Origin: Acanthacorydalis orientalis | Lineage: Eukaryota; Arthropoda; Insecta; Megaloptera; Corydalidae | Length of the DNA stretch: 64,000 nucleotides | Direction: 5' to 3' | Assembly: GCA_034766995.1 (NCBI GenBank) | Contig: CM068315.1 | Span: forward strand, 51,599,162-51,663,161 | Shown here: one piece after another, positions 1 through 42,599 of the stretch | Position numbering within the stretch: the stretch's first letter is position 1 | Layout: the number at the start of each line of letters is the position of its first letter | Program-made: the position numbers and the translations under genes | The notes under the pieces: model-generated | What the model saw: only the letters and a program-made list of their open reading frames with translations | What the model was told of the DNA's origin: nothing | The model's database searches: none

Positions 1-625
1 TATTCATTATTTGTGAACATTAATACACATATTAACATTTTTTTTTGTAATACATAATAAACGAAACATGCATAACAATATAATCAACTTTAATATATTA
101 TTAAAATTTATTAGTTTTTAATATATATAATATTTGGATAGTTAATTAGTAAATTAAAAACTGAATGAAAAATGAAAATAATGATTTATGCATTTTTTTA
201 AAAGATGTACATTTATATAATATTTTATATAAAAAGCGGATATTTAATCAGTTTGTTTTAATTAAAATGATTTTTTATCATTGAATAAATTTAAATAGTT
301 ATTAACATTAATTAAAATATTTTTGTTACGGAAAAAATATATTTATAAGTTTTTTTTAATGAATAAACTATTGAAAAAACTAATATAATATTGAAAAAAA
401 GATTATTTTTAATTATATAATTGCGAGTTCACAAGAAAATAATGAATATAAATCGTTACACGCTAAAAGTTGTCAAAAACGCATCATAACTAGTTTAATT
501 TTTTCTGAAAATATTAATCATAACACTTTTCTACTGATAAATCGTTATTACGTTCTCATTTATTGAATTTATTTGTATGAAAAAGTTAAAAATCAAAACT
601 AAAATACCATAAAATAATATTCATC
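1..625. other. AT-rich sequence, nothing recognised
   Basis: Homopolymer A/T runs and no open frame of note. Confidence 0.7.
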
Positions 626-1206
626 TTGGAACTTCAGTTCTTAGACACAGTAATTAACAAGTGCTGTTATTCTAATAAAATTATATTATCTTTGTACAAC
701 ACAAAATTAGACCAGAATTCAGCCGTATTTTCGGAAATGTGTCCTCTTGAATCTTGTGATTCTCTTATGTACAATAAAACAGACGAAAATAAGACGACAT
801 ATTCGACGTCAGCGCATTCTGATACTATTATAAATTTAAATATCGCGAGACTTAGCTTATAAATTTCACTGCCTGTGATATTCGATAAGTTACGTTATTA
901 TAAACGACATTGATATCATGTTTCGTACAACGAAAACGCGCAAATTTATCAACGAATATTAAATAACAATGCGAGTCTTGTCATGTTTGACTAGGAGATA
1001 ATATGAAAACTTGTAAAGATTGCAGTTTATTCAGAACATCAAAGAAGTTTAAATTATTCAATGAATTGAATTTCATGAAAAACCACATAGAATCAATTTG
1101 TCAAATATCGAGTGAAAAGTTAACCACTAAATCTAAAGAATCTAACAATGCGAAACCTCTGTTTTCTACGTTTACCGGTCGTAAAAACGTGTTATATGAT
1201 AAATAA
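626..1206 (+). other. possible fast-evolving coding sequence or pseudogene (two ORFs in different frames)
   Basis: Two open stretches follow each other: 626-862 (78 codons, opening at TTG after an acceptor-like CTTCAG) and 1003-1206 (67 codons, ATG start, MKTCKDCSLFRTSKKF onward). The block is visibly richer in G+C than its flanks. An AATAAA follows at about 1254. The two are out of frame with each other and I recognise no family, so this may be a terminal exon of an unknown gene, a frameshifted relic or chance. Confidence 0.2.
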
Positions 1207-1636
1207 CGGAACGAATGAATAAGTAAAAACCACATTAAAAAATATATGGTTAAATAAAAAAAGCCGGATGATACACCTTTAACGTTAAAATATGTACCAT
1301 TGTATTTATTAAACATTGTAAATGGAAATAATATTTCATAGATTATCCGAATGTAATAAAAAAATTGTTTTATACATTTTTAATTTTACATATCATATAT
1401 ATTCAAATGCACACATATGACACGCATACGACCTTTATTTAAATATAAATAAATATTACTTACACACAAGTTACTACTATATTTTAACACCTAAATTAAG
1501 TCATATTTGTTAAATAAAAAAAAACATATACAAATAAATAAAATTAGAAATTTTGATATTAATTAGAATACAAATAATTAGAAACAAATATAATTGTTAG
1601 GTTAAACAAAGTTAATTTACTCCATAAAAAAATTAG

Positions 1637-1676
<40 letters not shown>

Positions 1677-2200
1677 TAAAATAAGCGAGAAAGAACACAT
1701 ATGAAAGAAGAAGAGAATTGATATACACAGATATAATGTGTCAATAAAATGAATGTCAGTAAACGAAATTCTTTTGTCATTAAACTTTTCTGAAGTTGTA
1801 TAAACTTCAAATATTTTTACAACAGAAGATATTGAAAGATTCCAAAAAAGCTATATCACTATTTCAATCTCGGTTGATGCGGTTCGGAATCTGTATAACG
1901 ATTTCGCATAACGACTGAATATTATCCTCTTTCTACGCTCCAAGCACGAATATATAAATCAATAGATGGACCCTCAACTCCATAAAAATATGCAAAGTAA
2001 ATATTGAATAGAGTCTCTGTTTTCTCAATTTTCATATTTATGATCTTATTGGTATACCACTGATACACGTTACTTATATATATTATCAATGTTTTCGTTA
2101 ATATATTTCGGTCTTGTTCATTTTGTTTAAAACTCGTTAGTGCTTTTTATAACATCAATTATCATACACATAAATGTAGGCTTGCTTTATAGACAGTGTT

Positions 2201-2248
<48 letters not shown>

Positions 2249-2573
2249 CGTTTAATGTGTAATTAATTAAATATTGAAACTAAATATGCGTTTATATAAT
2301 TACCCAACACTTGAAAAAGATATTACACACAAAACTATAATATATGCAATAATAGAGATTATATTCAAAAAATTCTACAATTAGAAAATTGCAATCGTAA
2401 GTTCATTCCATTCTATTGTATTAAATATAAAGGTATATAAATTTCTACAACCGGTACACTCAATAGTAAATAAGTGCTGTTTTATCAAGTAAATACTGTT
2501 TCATCGTAAGTGATACAAAATTCATAAAATTTATAAAAAAATAACTACTAATCAGATTACCAAAAATCTAATA
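1207..2573. other. AT-rich sequence with two (TA)n arrays
   Basis: Arrays at about 1640-1673 and 2207-2247. Nothing else recognised. Confidence 0.7.
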
Positions 2574-2990
2574 CAATAAACCTTCCTATAACGTGGCACT
2601 CTCAATGCGGAACAAAAATTGTGACAGCCCTCCTATAACGCGGTATTCTTATAACACGGTTTCTATATAATACAACTTAATTAGCTTAGAAAATTTCCCC
2701 ATAGCATGAATTTTTCTATTACATTTTTACGGTTGAAATTTCTGGGGAATTCACTGGTTTTTTCCATGCACGTACATCACGATTTTTTTAATTTCAGTTA
2801 TCAGAGAATTCCCGTGTAAACGTAAAAACGATGCAGTATTGCTGTTTTTTTTTTATCAAAACTAATAACATGGTGCTCTAAGAATGCAGTTTTCATATAA
2901 TGCAGAACGAATCAACCTGATTCATATGTACTTACTTATGAGTTACATTTAACGCGGTACGAATTAATGGCGTTATAGGAGAGTTAACTG
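2574..2990. mobile_element. pogo/Tigger-like MITE with TA target duplication
   Basis: The left end CAATAAACCTTCCTATAACG and the reverse complement of the right end CAGTTAACTCTCCTATAACG are diverged inverted repeats sharing TCCTATAACG. TA lies just outside both ends (2572-2573 and 2991-2992). The interior is 417 bp in total, has no ORF, and repeats related motifs such as TATAACGCGG. The TIR style (CAGTT...ATAACG) resembles pogo/Tigger families. Confidence 0.65.
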
Positions 2991-2992
2991 TA

Positions 2993-3387
2993 CACAAATT
3001 ACGATTCATAAAAAGTGTCAATTAACCTGAAGTTATAAAAACATAATGGATAGTTCAACTCGCTCGAAAAACTACTATTACCAAAAAAAAAGGCCATATA
3101 ATAAAGAATAAATAATATAGGATTACTTTGCATCTTAAAACGATATGATTTCTAATTGTACTGATTAAAATTGAAAGTTTAATAATACACTATAAAGAGG
3201 TTTACAAAAATAATCAAATGATACAAGTACTTTATAATCTATAAATAATATTACACTAAAATATAATAATTAACTACTCTGTACTAACTTACAATATAAG
3301 TTACACAAAATAACTAAATTATAGTTTTAATATTAATGACTTGCTCGTTTTAGCCAATAACTGTGTGTATGTGTGTGTATTAAAATC

Positions 3388-3427
<40 letters not shown>

Positions 3428-4147
3428 CTATTAAAATCAACTATTAATTAAAATTTTTCCCGGGAACACACTATAAAATAAATTTGAAATCCTCAATTAT
3501 ATCCGTATTAACTCAATATTTTTTTTGAAAAAAATACGATAATAAAGAATTTATATAAAATATATTCATTAAAAGTCGAGCAGCCAACCTACAATTACTT
3601 CTAATAATAATTTATTCCAAAAATAATAAATTAAAACTTGTGCATTTGTTATAACATTTTATACGTTCACATGTTCCATGCACGTAAATCAATATAAATA
3701 CATGATGGATAAATATATTTTATAGCGATTTATAACATGTTTTAAACATTCTCAAAGCTCAAATATAATAAAATCTCATTTTATACAAGTGCATGCTTAT
3801 ACGTTTCTTAGTGACCCTCGTCCACATGCAAACACGTCATCTCGGTAATACTTCAATATGCATGTAAATTGAGTTTGGCATATTACATAGAACTACTACT
3901 ACACAACTCACACGCCTTCTATTATAGATCATAGATGGACATACAACAAATAGATTAAAATATATGGAGAGATCGTTACATTCCATAATACATTAGCTAA
4001 TTGACTTTTTGTAAAATAATGGAAATCAATCAATGTTTCCGATATTTGTTATAATAAAATTTACATACCATAGTAAAAAATCTCATCTATAATGTGTTCA
4101 ACTCACCTGAAAAAAATCAAAATAATTTAAATTAGTAAACAATATTT

Positions 4148-4198
<51 letters not shown>

Positions 4199-5382
4199 AT
4201 AATGTATTTACATGTAAAAAATAAAATATATTTGGTTTATCTTTATCAATTTTATGGTTAGATTACAATTTCAACTTACACTAAAAGTAAAACAGAATTG
4301 TATTATTATCAAATATTTATTAGTTGCAGCTAAACTAACAAATTATATTAGAGATAAAGTAAAATTCTTAATTATTCAGAGAATTTCTAGTATGCAAAAT
4401 TTAATCTATATAATACATTAGAATGAAATGTAAAGTTATATACAATGTGAACTAGCACTCTATTTTAGCATGTCATTATTTACAATTAAGATAAAATATT
4501 ACTAGTCAAATATTCTTTTATATTAAAATATTAGATCTACTTTCTTAATAAAGATTATTATTTACTAATTTCAAAACGCTGTCAAAGTCAATTTATAAAC
4601 ATACGACAGAACATTTTTTATTAAATTCATTGCAAAATAACGGTTATTCGAATTACCCTAAAATAAACATTAAAATACTAAAAAACAGCACCAAACCTAA
4701 TCAAACCTATCAACTAATTTAAAAACTATGCACAGAACATCATTAGAAATATTTTTAACCTTGATTAGTATTGAATGAAATATGAATCTATATATTTTTT
4801 ATATAACGTTATAGACTTCACGACAGTTATTTTTTATTGGGAACAAACTTAGACAATTAAAATTTAAAATGCATATAAAGAAATATAACTGTCTACAAAA
4901 AAAACTAAATATTTCTAACAATGATACCTATTGTATACTAATTTAATGCATGGTATCCCATTAGAAATATATTAGACAAACGACTCATTTAAATAATTAA
5001 GACATCAAATTATCAGTCATAATATCCATTCATCCATCAATAGTGATTGTGAACAGAAACTTTCTATATATATATAATCACACATATCTTTACATACATA
5101 CACCTGGGTGTTTTAATGACGGGCATAACTTAGCTATATTTAGTCTTTTTAATGATCAATGCATAACCTGTTCTATTTTATTGAATAAAAATTAAACAGT
5201 TAAAACTGTTTTATATATATAGACACATTAAAATAATGGAGTAATGATATTAAAAAATCCGAATACAGTTACAAGTTTCATAACGAAGAAACAAAACAGT
5301 TTCATTTAAATTCATTAATATTCTAATTACGCACATTATCACGTAATTAATTTTCAGAATATGTTAATATAAATGTATATAC

Positions 5383-5420
<38 letters not shown>

Positions 5421-6357
5421 GTGTATGTATATATATTGAATATTGTCCAAACAGTAAAATAAAAATTTTAATCCAAGATAATACTTCAGTTTTATATTAG
5501 TATTTTTAGAGAGAATGTTTTTATAGAAATGATATTTGGATTATTTTTATTTTTGGTTACTAATTTCGTTTAACGAAATCATTAATCCGTAACAAAACGA
5601 ATATTTTTACTCAAGCGAGTATTACACAACTTAATATGTGTTTTAAAAGTGAATTTGTTACTTGTGCTTGTGTGATAAAAATATTATTTTTTTATATTGT
5701 ATAAAAATATTTTTAATTCATTTACAAAATAAAAAAAGTTATGTATATGACGAAACTAGAACAAACTATCTTTCTTAATAATAAAAACCAACATCTCTAT
5801 GGTGATGAGAAATGTTTACTTTGTCAGCTCATAGGTTTCAAGTTTAATTCATTAAGTTTTGTTTTTAAGTATTTTTTATGTTTAAGTATATTATGTTGTG
5901 AAATCCAATTAATAGTTTTTTTTCTATGTTTTTTTCTATTTTCCTGTCAATTTTGATGGTCTATTTACTAATATAAAAAGAATTTCTATTGAATCATTTC
6001 GAACTACACTACAAATATTCATAGAATATCTATGCAATACTGCCATAAAATTAAATATTAAATAAATCGCACTGAACCATCATTAATTATTCAAATCGTA
6101 AGTATTAAACAAGGAAAAAGCAGAAATTATATTGAATTAAGAAAGTTGAAAAGAAGAATTCCAGTCTGAACTATTATTTTCGATTCAACATTGTAAATAT
6201 ATATTAATCCAACATCCATGACTGTCTAGAGAACGATTCACATCCATCATTACTATATAGACATGCAGTAACATTCAATACATGTGTGATGAGATCCAAG
6301 CTTCGAGCATTCACATCCATGAATGGTACAAGCAAGTAGGTCGAATGTCGATTATTC
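2993..6357. other. AT-rich sequence with (TA)n arrays
   Basis: Arrays at about 3391-3422, 4152-4195 and 5390-5415. No gene, RNA or transposon recognised. Confidence 0.7.
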
Positions 6358-6480
6358 TCAATTCGCGTGCATCAATGTATTGCATCGCTCTGCACCTGGT
6401 GCACTCATCACCAACACTGCTGTCATAGCCGCAACTACAGTCATCACCGCAAACGAAGCAGCCGTAACTTCCCAAACCAT
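6358..6480 (-). other. short ORF that reads like a signal peptide (40 codons)
   Basis: The minus-strand ATG at 6480 opens a 40-residue frame, MVWEVTAASFAVMTVVAAMT then a further hydrophobic stretch to MSAPGAERC. It resembles a signal peptide with an APGA cleavage site and lies in a GC-richer island (about 6365-6485). It could be a first exon (weak donor-like AG|GTGCAG inside it) or chance. The plus strand is also open here. Confidence 0.2.
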
Positions 6481-6654
6481 CTCGTGTATATAGCAACGAT
6501 AAATGCATTCTCAAAGCTTAAATGCGCTATTTCAATATATAAATGCAAATGGTATTATGAACTCATATTTCAATTTGGATCCATTACTTGTGTACACGAT
6601 GGATATAATTTATATGCGAAGATGATATAGCCATAAAACTTGATTCACCATGCA

Positions 6655-6693
<39 letters not shown>

Positions 6694-6889
6694 AACTATT
6701 TTTAATTAATAAAACACTTTTCCTTTTAAAACAACATTATTTTTACAGTACAATCAAAATAGTAACGTACTGAAAAAACAAGACTCTTAACATTATTAAA
6801 AATAAGACAAACGTTTATACCCCTATAATTTTATCGAAAAACATAAATAACTTAATACTTGGAAAACAATTACTGAATAACTACTCAGG

Positions 6890-7065
6890 TCTGGGCATTC
6901 CGACTTGAGACGTGCTCATTCCACAACATTACAGTTGGCTAGAATCGCCCATGAAGTTACTACACAGGAGGCCACAAACGCTGTACAGGTATGGTCCTCC
7001 TGGATATTGAAAAAGCGTTCGATACGGTCTGGCACGACGGACTAGTGATCAAATAGCTCAAAATA
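6890..7065 (+). pseudogene. non-LTR retrotransposon reverse-transcriptase relic (jockey-like)
   Basis: One frame reads HSTTLQLARIAHEVTTQEAT. A second frame just downstream reads MVLLDIEKAFDTVWHDGLVIK, the RT motif A region (LDIEKAFD) of jockey-clade non-LTR elements. The two lie on the same strand in different frames, with stops between, so this is a frameshifted fragment of about 170 bp. Neither end of the element is visible. Confidence 0.8.
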
Positions 7066-7584
7066 CGTGAAAAAAACTGAATAACCACTAATTACAAAAA
7101 TTAAATTGTCGTTGAAATACTTCACAGGACAATTAGAACTATTTTTCTATTAGACGTTATCTATTTTATTACAAAAGAACTAAAAAAATTACTTTTCTTT
7201 CGAGAAAAGTTAAAAATCTTTCTTTGCTACAGAAACTAACTATTATTTATTCATGCTTTTATGAAAAACATTGTCAACCAAAACAAAAACAAACTTTTAA
7301 TGTATTATTTTTTAAAAAAATATAACTAAATATAAAAATATAACTAAAGAGGAAAGAAACAAACACACGCAAATACTATTTGAACAAATCTTTCTATTCA
7401 ATCTCTAATTCGTAAATTCATAATTCAAACTTTTTTGCTTCAAATTAGAAATTTTCAGAATATAAATTTAAAACATCCTTTTTTCGTATTTCTATGATTT
7501 AAAATAAAAGTGAAGTAATGTAATTGAATTAATATTATGCTTTTTAACTTATTAATTAAATAAAATCTAAGTGCAGTAAACTTG

Positions 7585-7643
<59 letters not shown>

Positions 7644-7830
7644 AGACCATTTAATACATATATTGTTTTACTTATTTTTCAACATATTCTGACGTTCAGA
7701 CATTCACAGCAAAATATGTACAATATTTGTATATATAAATAATTTTGTCGGCTGTCATTATTGCAGGCAGTGGGCATGAAGGGTAATCGTAGTTTTTATA
7801 TATTTAGGTATATATATAGAGAGAGAGAGA
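7066..7830. other. AT-rich sequence with a (TA)n array
   Basis: The array is at about 7590-7636. Otherwise A/T runs; nothing recognised. Confidence 0.65.
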
Positions 7831-8147
7831 GGGGGAGGGGATCTGAGAGAGAGATAAATGTGTTTGAATTCAGTACTACGCATCCTTACATGGTACTTAA
7901 AACAATTAATATTTTACTGGTAAAAAATATTTAAAATTTCAAAAGCAGCATTTTTAAAAAAAGGCAAAATAAAGAAAGGGTACACTTTAAAAATATTATT
8001 TCTAGAAAAAATAATAATTCATAATAAATGTATATCGCATCAGGTGTAAGAGTTTTTATAAATCTCAACACATTAGTCATCAGAGTTATTTTAATCGAAC
8101 TTTGAAAAGATTTATCTCAGAAAAAATAATTAAAATATTTTTTCATC

Positions 8148-8186
<39 letters not shown>

Positions 8187-8500
8187 AATGTGTTTGAATT
8201 AAGTACTAAGCATGCTTACATGGTACTAGAAACAATTAATATTTTACTGGTAAAAAATATTTAAAATTCCAAAAGCAGTATTTTCAAAAAAGACAAAATA
8301 AAGAAAGGGTACACTTTAAAAATATTATTTTCAGAAAAAATAATTCACAATAAATGTATATCGTATCAGGTGTAAATTTTTTATAAATCTCAACACATTA
8401 TTGATAGTTATTTTAATTTTAATCGAACTTTCAAAAAATTTATCTTAGAAAAAAATAATTAAAATATTTTTTCATCAAATATATATATATATATACACAC
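7831..8500 (+). repeat. two-copy tandem duplication, period about 330 bp
   Basis: The block starting AAATGTGTTTGAATT near 7856 recurs at 8186 with the same flanking (AG)n and (TA)n tracts. Shared stretches include ACAATTAATATTTTACTGG and AGAAAGGGTACACTTT. The copies are diverged by scattered substitutions and small indels, so the duplication is not recent. Confidence 0.85.
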
Positions 8501-8819
8501 ACACAATACATATTAATTTATGTTGCACATAATTGTGAAATATTTTTCAGAAGACATATTTTAGTTTATAAAATTGTATAATCAATTCAACCTGTCATCA
8601 AATACAATGAATGGCATTAAAATTTTCTTCGTATAATAGAATACACTATTGCAATATGAATTTAATTTCTGTTGAACATTATCAATATGAATACGAACAT
8701 GAGTGTTTATTATAACTTTTAGGATAAACCGTTATTTAGAAATTAGAGAAAACCTAGGACATTTCGATTAACACTCTAAACCCCTTCAACACTTTCTCTA
8801 AATATACACAACAACAATA

Positions 8820-9170
8820 TGCTGGCAAACCCGTTGACACGGTCAAATTACAGAAATTCTCCATATTCTACTCGAGTTGTATGACAGGTCGATTCGAACG
8901 AGTGGTGTAAACCGATTGGACTATGGCGAAAGCACTTTCGGAACGTGCAGTTTGTTGGTCGCACACCGAATCTGGTGGCGCCAACAATTACGTACAAACG
9001 TTATTACAAAACACACGTTCCTGTGTTACGCAACATAGCCGTTACCGCATCGTTATGTTCGTACCTATTCCGTTTCTATTATTATAATAATACCAACGTA
9101 TATGATTGCTCTTCATCCATGTGGTTATATTTGCGACAAAGGCATAGACCTTCTCGTTTATGTGGGCGTG
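8820..9170 (+). other. GC-richer island with a 54-codon ORF (8923-9087), function unknown
   Basis: The block is clearly richer in G+C than its flanks. An ATG at 8923 opens a 54-codon frame (MAKALSERAVCWSHTESGGA onward, ending FVPIPFLLL). It lies about 1.5 kb upstream of the first visible ZP-gene exon and on the same strand, so it could be 5' exon or promoter sequence of that gene, but no splice-compatible signal-peptide exon was found. Confidence 0.25.
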
Positions 9171-9812
9171 TATATATGTGTGCATGTACATGTATACACA
9201 CACACATACTCAATGTTTAGTTAAATGCAATGAGATTCCGATAATTCCTCTATTTTGATTAAACAAATTGGCGAATATGCAATTACGAAATACTAATTTG
9301 TATTTGTGAACCAAATTGAACATTTCATAATTCGAATACATTTAAACAAACGTACATGAATGTGTGTGACTGTGCGCATGTGTGTGTAAAATTAATTCAT
9401 ATCACAACTTTTGTTTGTAATATGTACGTAAAAAACAATAAGATAGAATATTAATTAAAATTTCACCGATTTTATAGACAATCTATAGTGAACGAACATG
9501 TGTAAAACATGTTGTACAAATGAGTACTTTATTCGTAATTTATAAAAATAATTGCTTCGCTGATAAGGCATTCATACCTTAAGTGGCAGCTGTAATAAAA
9601 CACATATGTTTCGATTTTGTATCTTATATCTCAGACAACATATATTTGCTTCTTATCTGTTCCATTTATTTATTTTGAACATAAAAGCTTGTTAACTTCA
9701 AAGGCTATTGTAATGTGCGCACTTCAAAGACTATAATAGTGCCTAATATATTTCATCCGATTTATATCTTTATCCTTAAAGTTAAATCAACAAATCTTTA
9801 TGTAGTACACCC

Positions 9813-9863
<51 letters not shown>

Positions 9864-10592
9864 TATAAATTCTGTCAATAGTAATTATTTAGTACTTAAT
9901 ATTTTATTTTAAATACTTAATGTATATTTTTAATCAATCTACATATGTTATTGTACGTAACTATAGAAATATAAATATCTGTGGTTATATTTAATTATTA
10001 TTTTATAATTTTAAAATATAACTAATTATATAGCAAATATTTTTTTAAAAATTTTAAATAACAATATTTAGACAAATGTCTAAGAAAGAACAATGCGACA
10101 TGGAGTAAATAATTTATAAAAACGTCTTGATTTTAATCGAATAATTAACAACTGTTAAATTTATAGACAATATCTGCAGAAAAAAATCTTATTATTAATG
10201 TACTTTTTTGGATATTTGATAGCAATATTAAACAAAATTTAACAACAGTCAAAACCAAACATATATCATTAAAACAAAATTTCTAATTAAATAATAATAG
10301 TTTGATAACCGTTTATTTGATACACTAACACACTCAAACAGTTTCATATTCATGTAAAATATAAAATATAATTAAGTTGTATTCTGATTAGTTGAATTAG
10401 AAAAATAATTAGCTTAATTTATTACTGACGACGAATCTAAAATCAACTTTAATACGACAACATGTAAATAAGATATCACATTTATTGAAAAATGTTTATT
10501 TTAATCCAAATATACTGAAATATTTAGATAAATAATATAAATCGAAATAAAATTGACCATAAGCTTGATTTGTTTTCTTATATGTATTTCAG
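9171..10592. other. AT-rich intron sequence upstream of the first visible ZP exon
   Basis: Contains a (TA)n array at about 9816-9861 and short TG/CA-rich tracts near 9175-9210. Nothing else recognised. Confidence 0.65.
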
Positions 10593-39777
<29,185 letters not shown>

Positions 39778-42008
39778 TAGAATTTATTTAAATAATATAT
39801 TAAAGGATTATCGATTGAATTCAAGCTTAATTCATTATTTTTTTTATACAAAATCGCATTTACATAAAGTATTTATTTTAAAGTTGTACGTATGAAATAT
39901 AACTAGTATTTTATAATTTTAATGATAATTGTTATTCGAACACAGTATTATCGTGCTTACAATTGTCAATATACATACATTATATATATATATATATATA
40001 TATAACAAAAGTGCAATTCATAAAATATGAGAGTAGAAAAAATAAAAAGAACTGTTAATTTTTTAATTCTAAAAATCAATAAAATGGTTATAAAGGATTA
40101 AAATCTAATGTTCGTAAGTAAACCAATACAATATTTCTCATTGAATATTTATATTGCTTTTTTATATAGATTAAGCATTTTTTTTAAGTTTTAATGTATT
40201 TCAATCATATGTACAACTTTAAACAAAGCAAATGCTTAACGCACTTTTTATGAGATATAAATACTTTTTCGGAACTTTGATGAAACTGAATACATTAGTA
40301 CGACCATAAATAAACTCTTATTTATTTGCTCCATTAATATTAATCAATAATATCATTAATACAAATTAATATTAATATCATTTGAATCATATTCTATTTA
40401 ATGTTCTTTGAACGTTCTGGATAATTGAAATATTTATTATAATAGATTATTTTATATCTTTCTCAAAATTAATCAAATGAATTTTAAATTCATTCAGCGA
40501 AAAACATTTCATTGGTGCAATAACATTATCGTATCTATATTTAGATATCTTATTATTAAATAGAATAGTTCTTAATCATGAAAAGACAACACTAATATTT
40601 TCTTTTATTATACTGGAATAAGTATTAAATTGTTCTTAAACAAGTCTATATTTAATATTTTTTGTATAAATTGAGAAATTTGCTTCGAAAACTAGAAATA
40701 CAAGAATAGGTAGAAGCGAACACAGTCGCGCAATTTTTAAAATTAGTTAGTCAAAATTCTTGATTTAATATTTTCGTACTGAAAATAAGTATGAAATTGA
40801 AATTAAAATATTTGAAAACCACTATGACATCACATTAAAATATATGTACGTATTAATATATTCAAAAACAAGATTAAATATATGACACGATATAGTTTGT
40901 AGTCTTATAATAATAATTTTATAATATAGTTTAAGTTTAAATTGAAATTAGAGATGAGGATAACCAGTTTGATGTATCGAAAACATGAATAATATTAGAT
41001 ACCAATACATTTTAGAATAGTGAATTCACGTACAGTAGAAAAAACTAACGGCAACTCATAAAAGAAATGCTTGTCCTTGTCTCTGAGGTAGAATAATGAG
41101 CGACGTATGAAAGTTATTTATTTAATTTAATCGCGAAAGGGTAAAAAGCGCACGTGGTTTATAATCACCAAATACTGTTCGAGTTAAACCGTTCTTTGTG
41201 CGGAGGTTGTTGAAAAGGCTCCAGCTTTTCCTCGTACTTTTATTAGAGAAGTTAGGAATTATTCAAGGAATTCAATTTAAAACAACTTCAACCAACTTAC
41301 GCTGCTGTAAGTTTCCCTTCCCCCAAAGACTGATATATTCCCTTCTGGTTTCTCGAATTTAACTACTGCATTTTCTGTGCAAAATCACAATTAATTTCAA
41401 GTATTTACTACACTTGGGTAAAATATGATACGAACGAATAAATAACGTTAAAAACATATATTTTTTTATTTTGAATGAATGATGTATGAAAAAATTAATT
41501 ATATAGATGTAATAAGGATATGTTTATGTCATCACTGCATAAACGTATTCTTATTACCGAATATATTATGTTGCCAATTCTACCATAGCGTGTAATCGAT
41601 ATACTTGTAAATGCTATATTTTATTAATAAAAACTGTAACATTATTTTTTTAATTTTATATTAAATGTATAACTTTATAACAAACGCTCTGCAATAACTA
41701 TGTAAAAACATATACATACATGCGTTTTATTTTCAAGTATGCATATGTTTAGGTGCCTTGATTTATAATATTTATAAAATTTAGTATCCGATAAATAAAA
41801 CAATTTTAAACTAATGTGTGTGTGTTATTTTTTTATCGAAGACAAGTCTTCATGTAATAATTGTGGTTTTAGGTGAATGTTTAATTATAGATTTCCGATA
41901 TTAATCTAAACGGAATTGTTGTGCTACAATAACAGCCTATTAATTAATAACCGCTTCAATACTAGAACTGATTTTGGAAATTCAAACAACCATTGTAAAC
42001 ATATAAGC

Positions 42009-42011
<3 letters not shown>
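39778..42011. other. 3' flank of the ZP gene, AT-rich
   Basis: Contains the likely 3' UTR (AATAAA at 40078), a short (TA)n array at about 39980-40004 and a GC-richer patch at about 41040-41350, not identified. Confidence 0.6.
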
Positions 42012-42042
<31 letters not shown>

Positions 42043-42048
<6 letters not shown>

Positions 42049-42300
42049 TGTATTTTTAAATTACATTTATTTTTTAATATGGTCCCCCTGAACTTCAATG
42101 CATTTCATCCCAGCGATACTCCAATGCTTTTATGTCGTCCCGGAAATCCTTTCTATAGGTCCTCAAAATAGTGATTCACTGTTACTATGACAAAAATCGC
42201 CTTGTACGAAAATTTGTTTAAGTTTTGGAAACAATGGAAATCTGAGAAGGCCAAATCTAGAGAATAGGTTGGATTGGGGAGCAAGTCACACTTCAATTCA
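42043..42300 (-). mobile_element. truncated mariner relic, same family as 33592-34274
   Basis: The plus strand from 42043 matches 33647 onward (shared TATGGTCCCCCTGAACTTCA). On the minus strand it encodes worn C-terminal transposase pieces (SLDLAFSDFHCFQNL, YRWDEMH-like). The left TIR is missing and the copy abuts a (TA)n array. Confidence 0.8.
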
Positions 42301-42519
42301 GCTAGTTTTGCAATGTATGTTATATGACACTTGTATGAGTGTCAAGTTATTACTTAATTTTGGAAATTATATTCATTACTATTTAATTAAGAAATATTGG
42401 AAAAAAGTACATCAGAGTAAAACACAACACATCTACCGTTCAGACAGCAAACTCCATTGATTATTTTATCCCAACCAAGTATTTTAAATAAAATATTCCC
42501 TATATAAAAAATGTCGATC

Positions 42520-42520
<1 letters not shown>

Positions 42521-42592
<72 letters not shown>
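42521..42592. repeat. (TA)n array
   Basis: About 72 bases of pure TA. Confidence 0.95.
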
Positions 42593-42595
<3 letters not shown>

Positions 42596-42599
42596 AAGA

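Noticed and set aside
8945..9220. 91-codon plus ORF as the missing signal-peptide exon of the ZP gene
   Set aside because: No signal peptide, and no donor giving the required phase (one base into a codon).
42400..42480. Minus-strand LGWDK, WD-like
   Set aside because: No blade pattern around it; it sits next to a mariner relic and a TA array.
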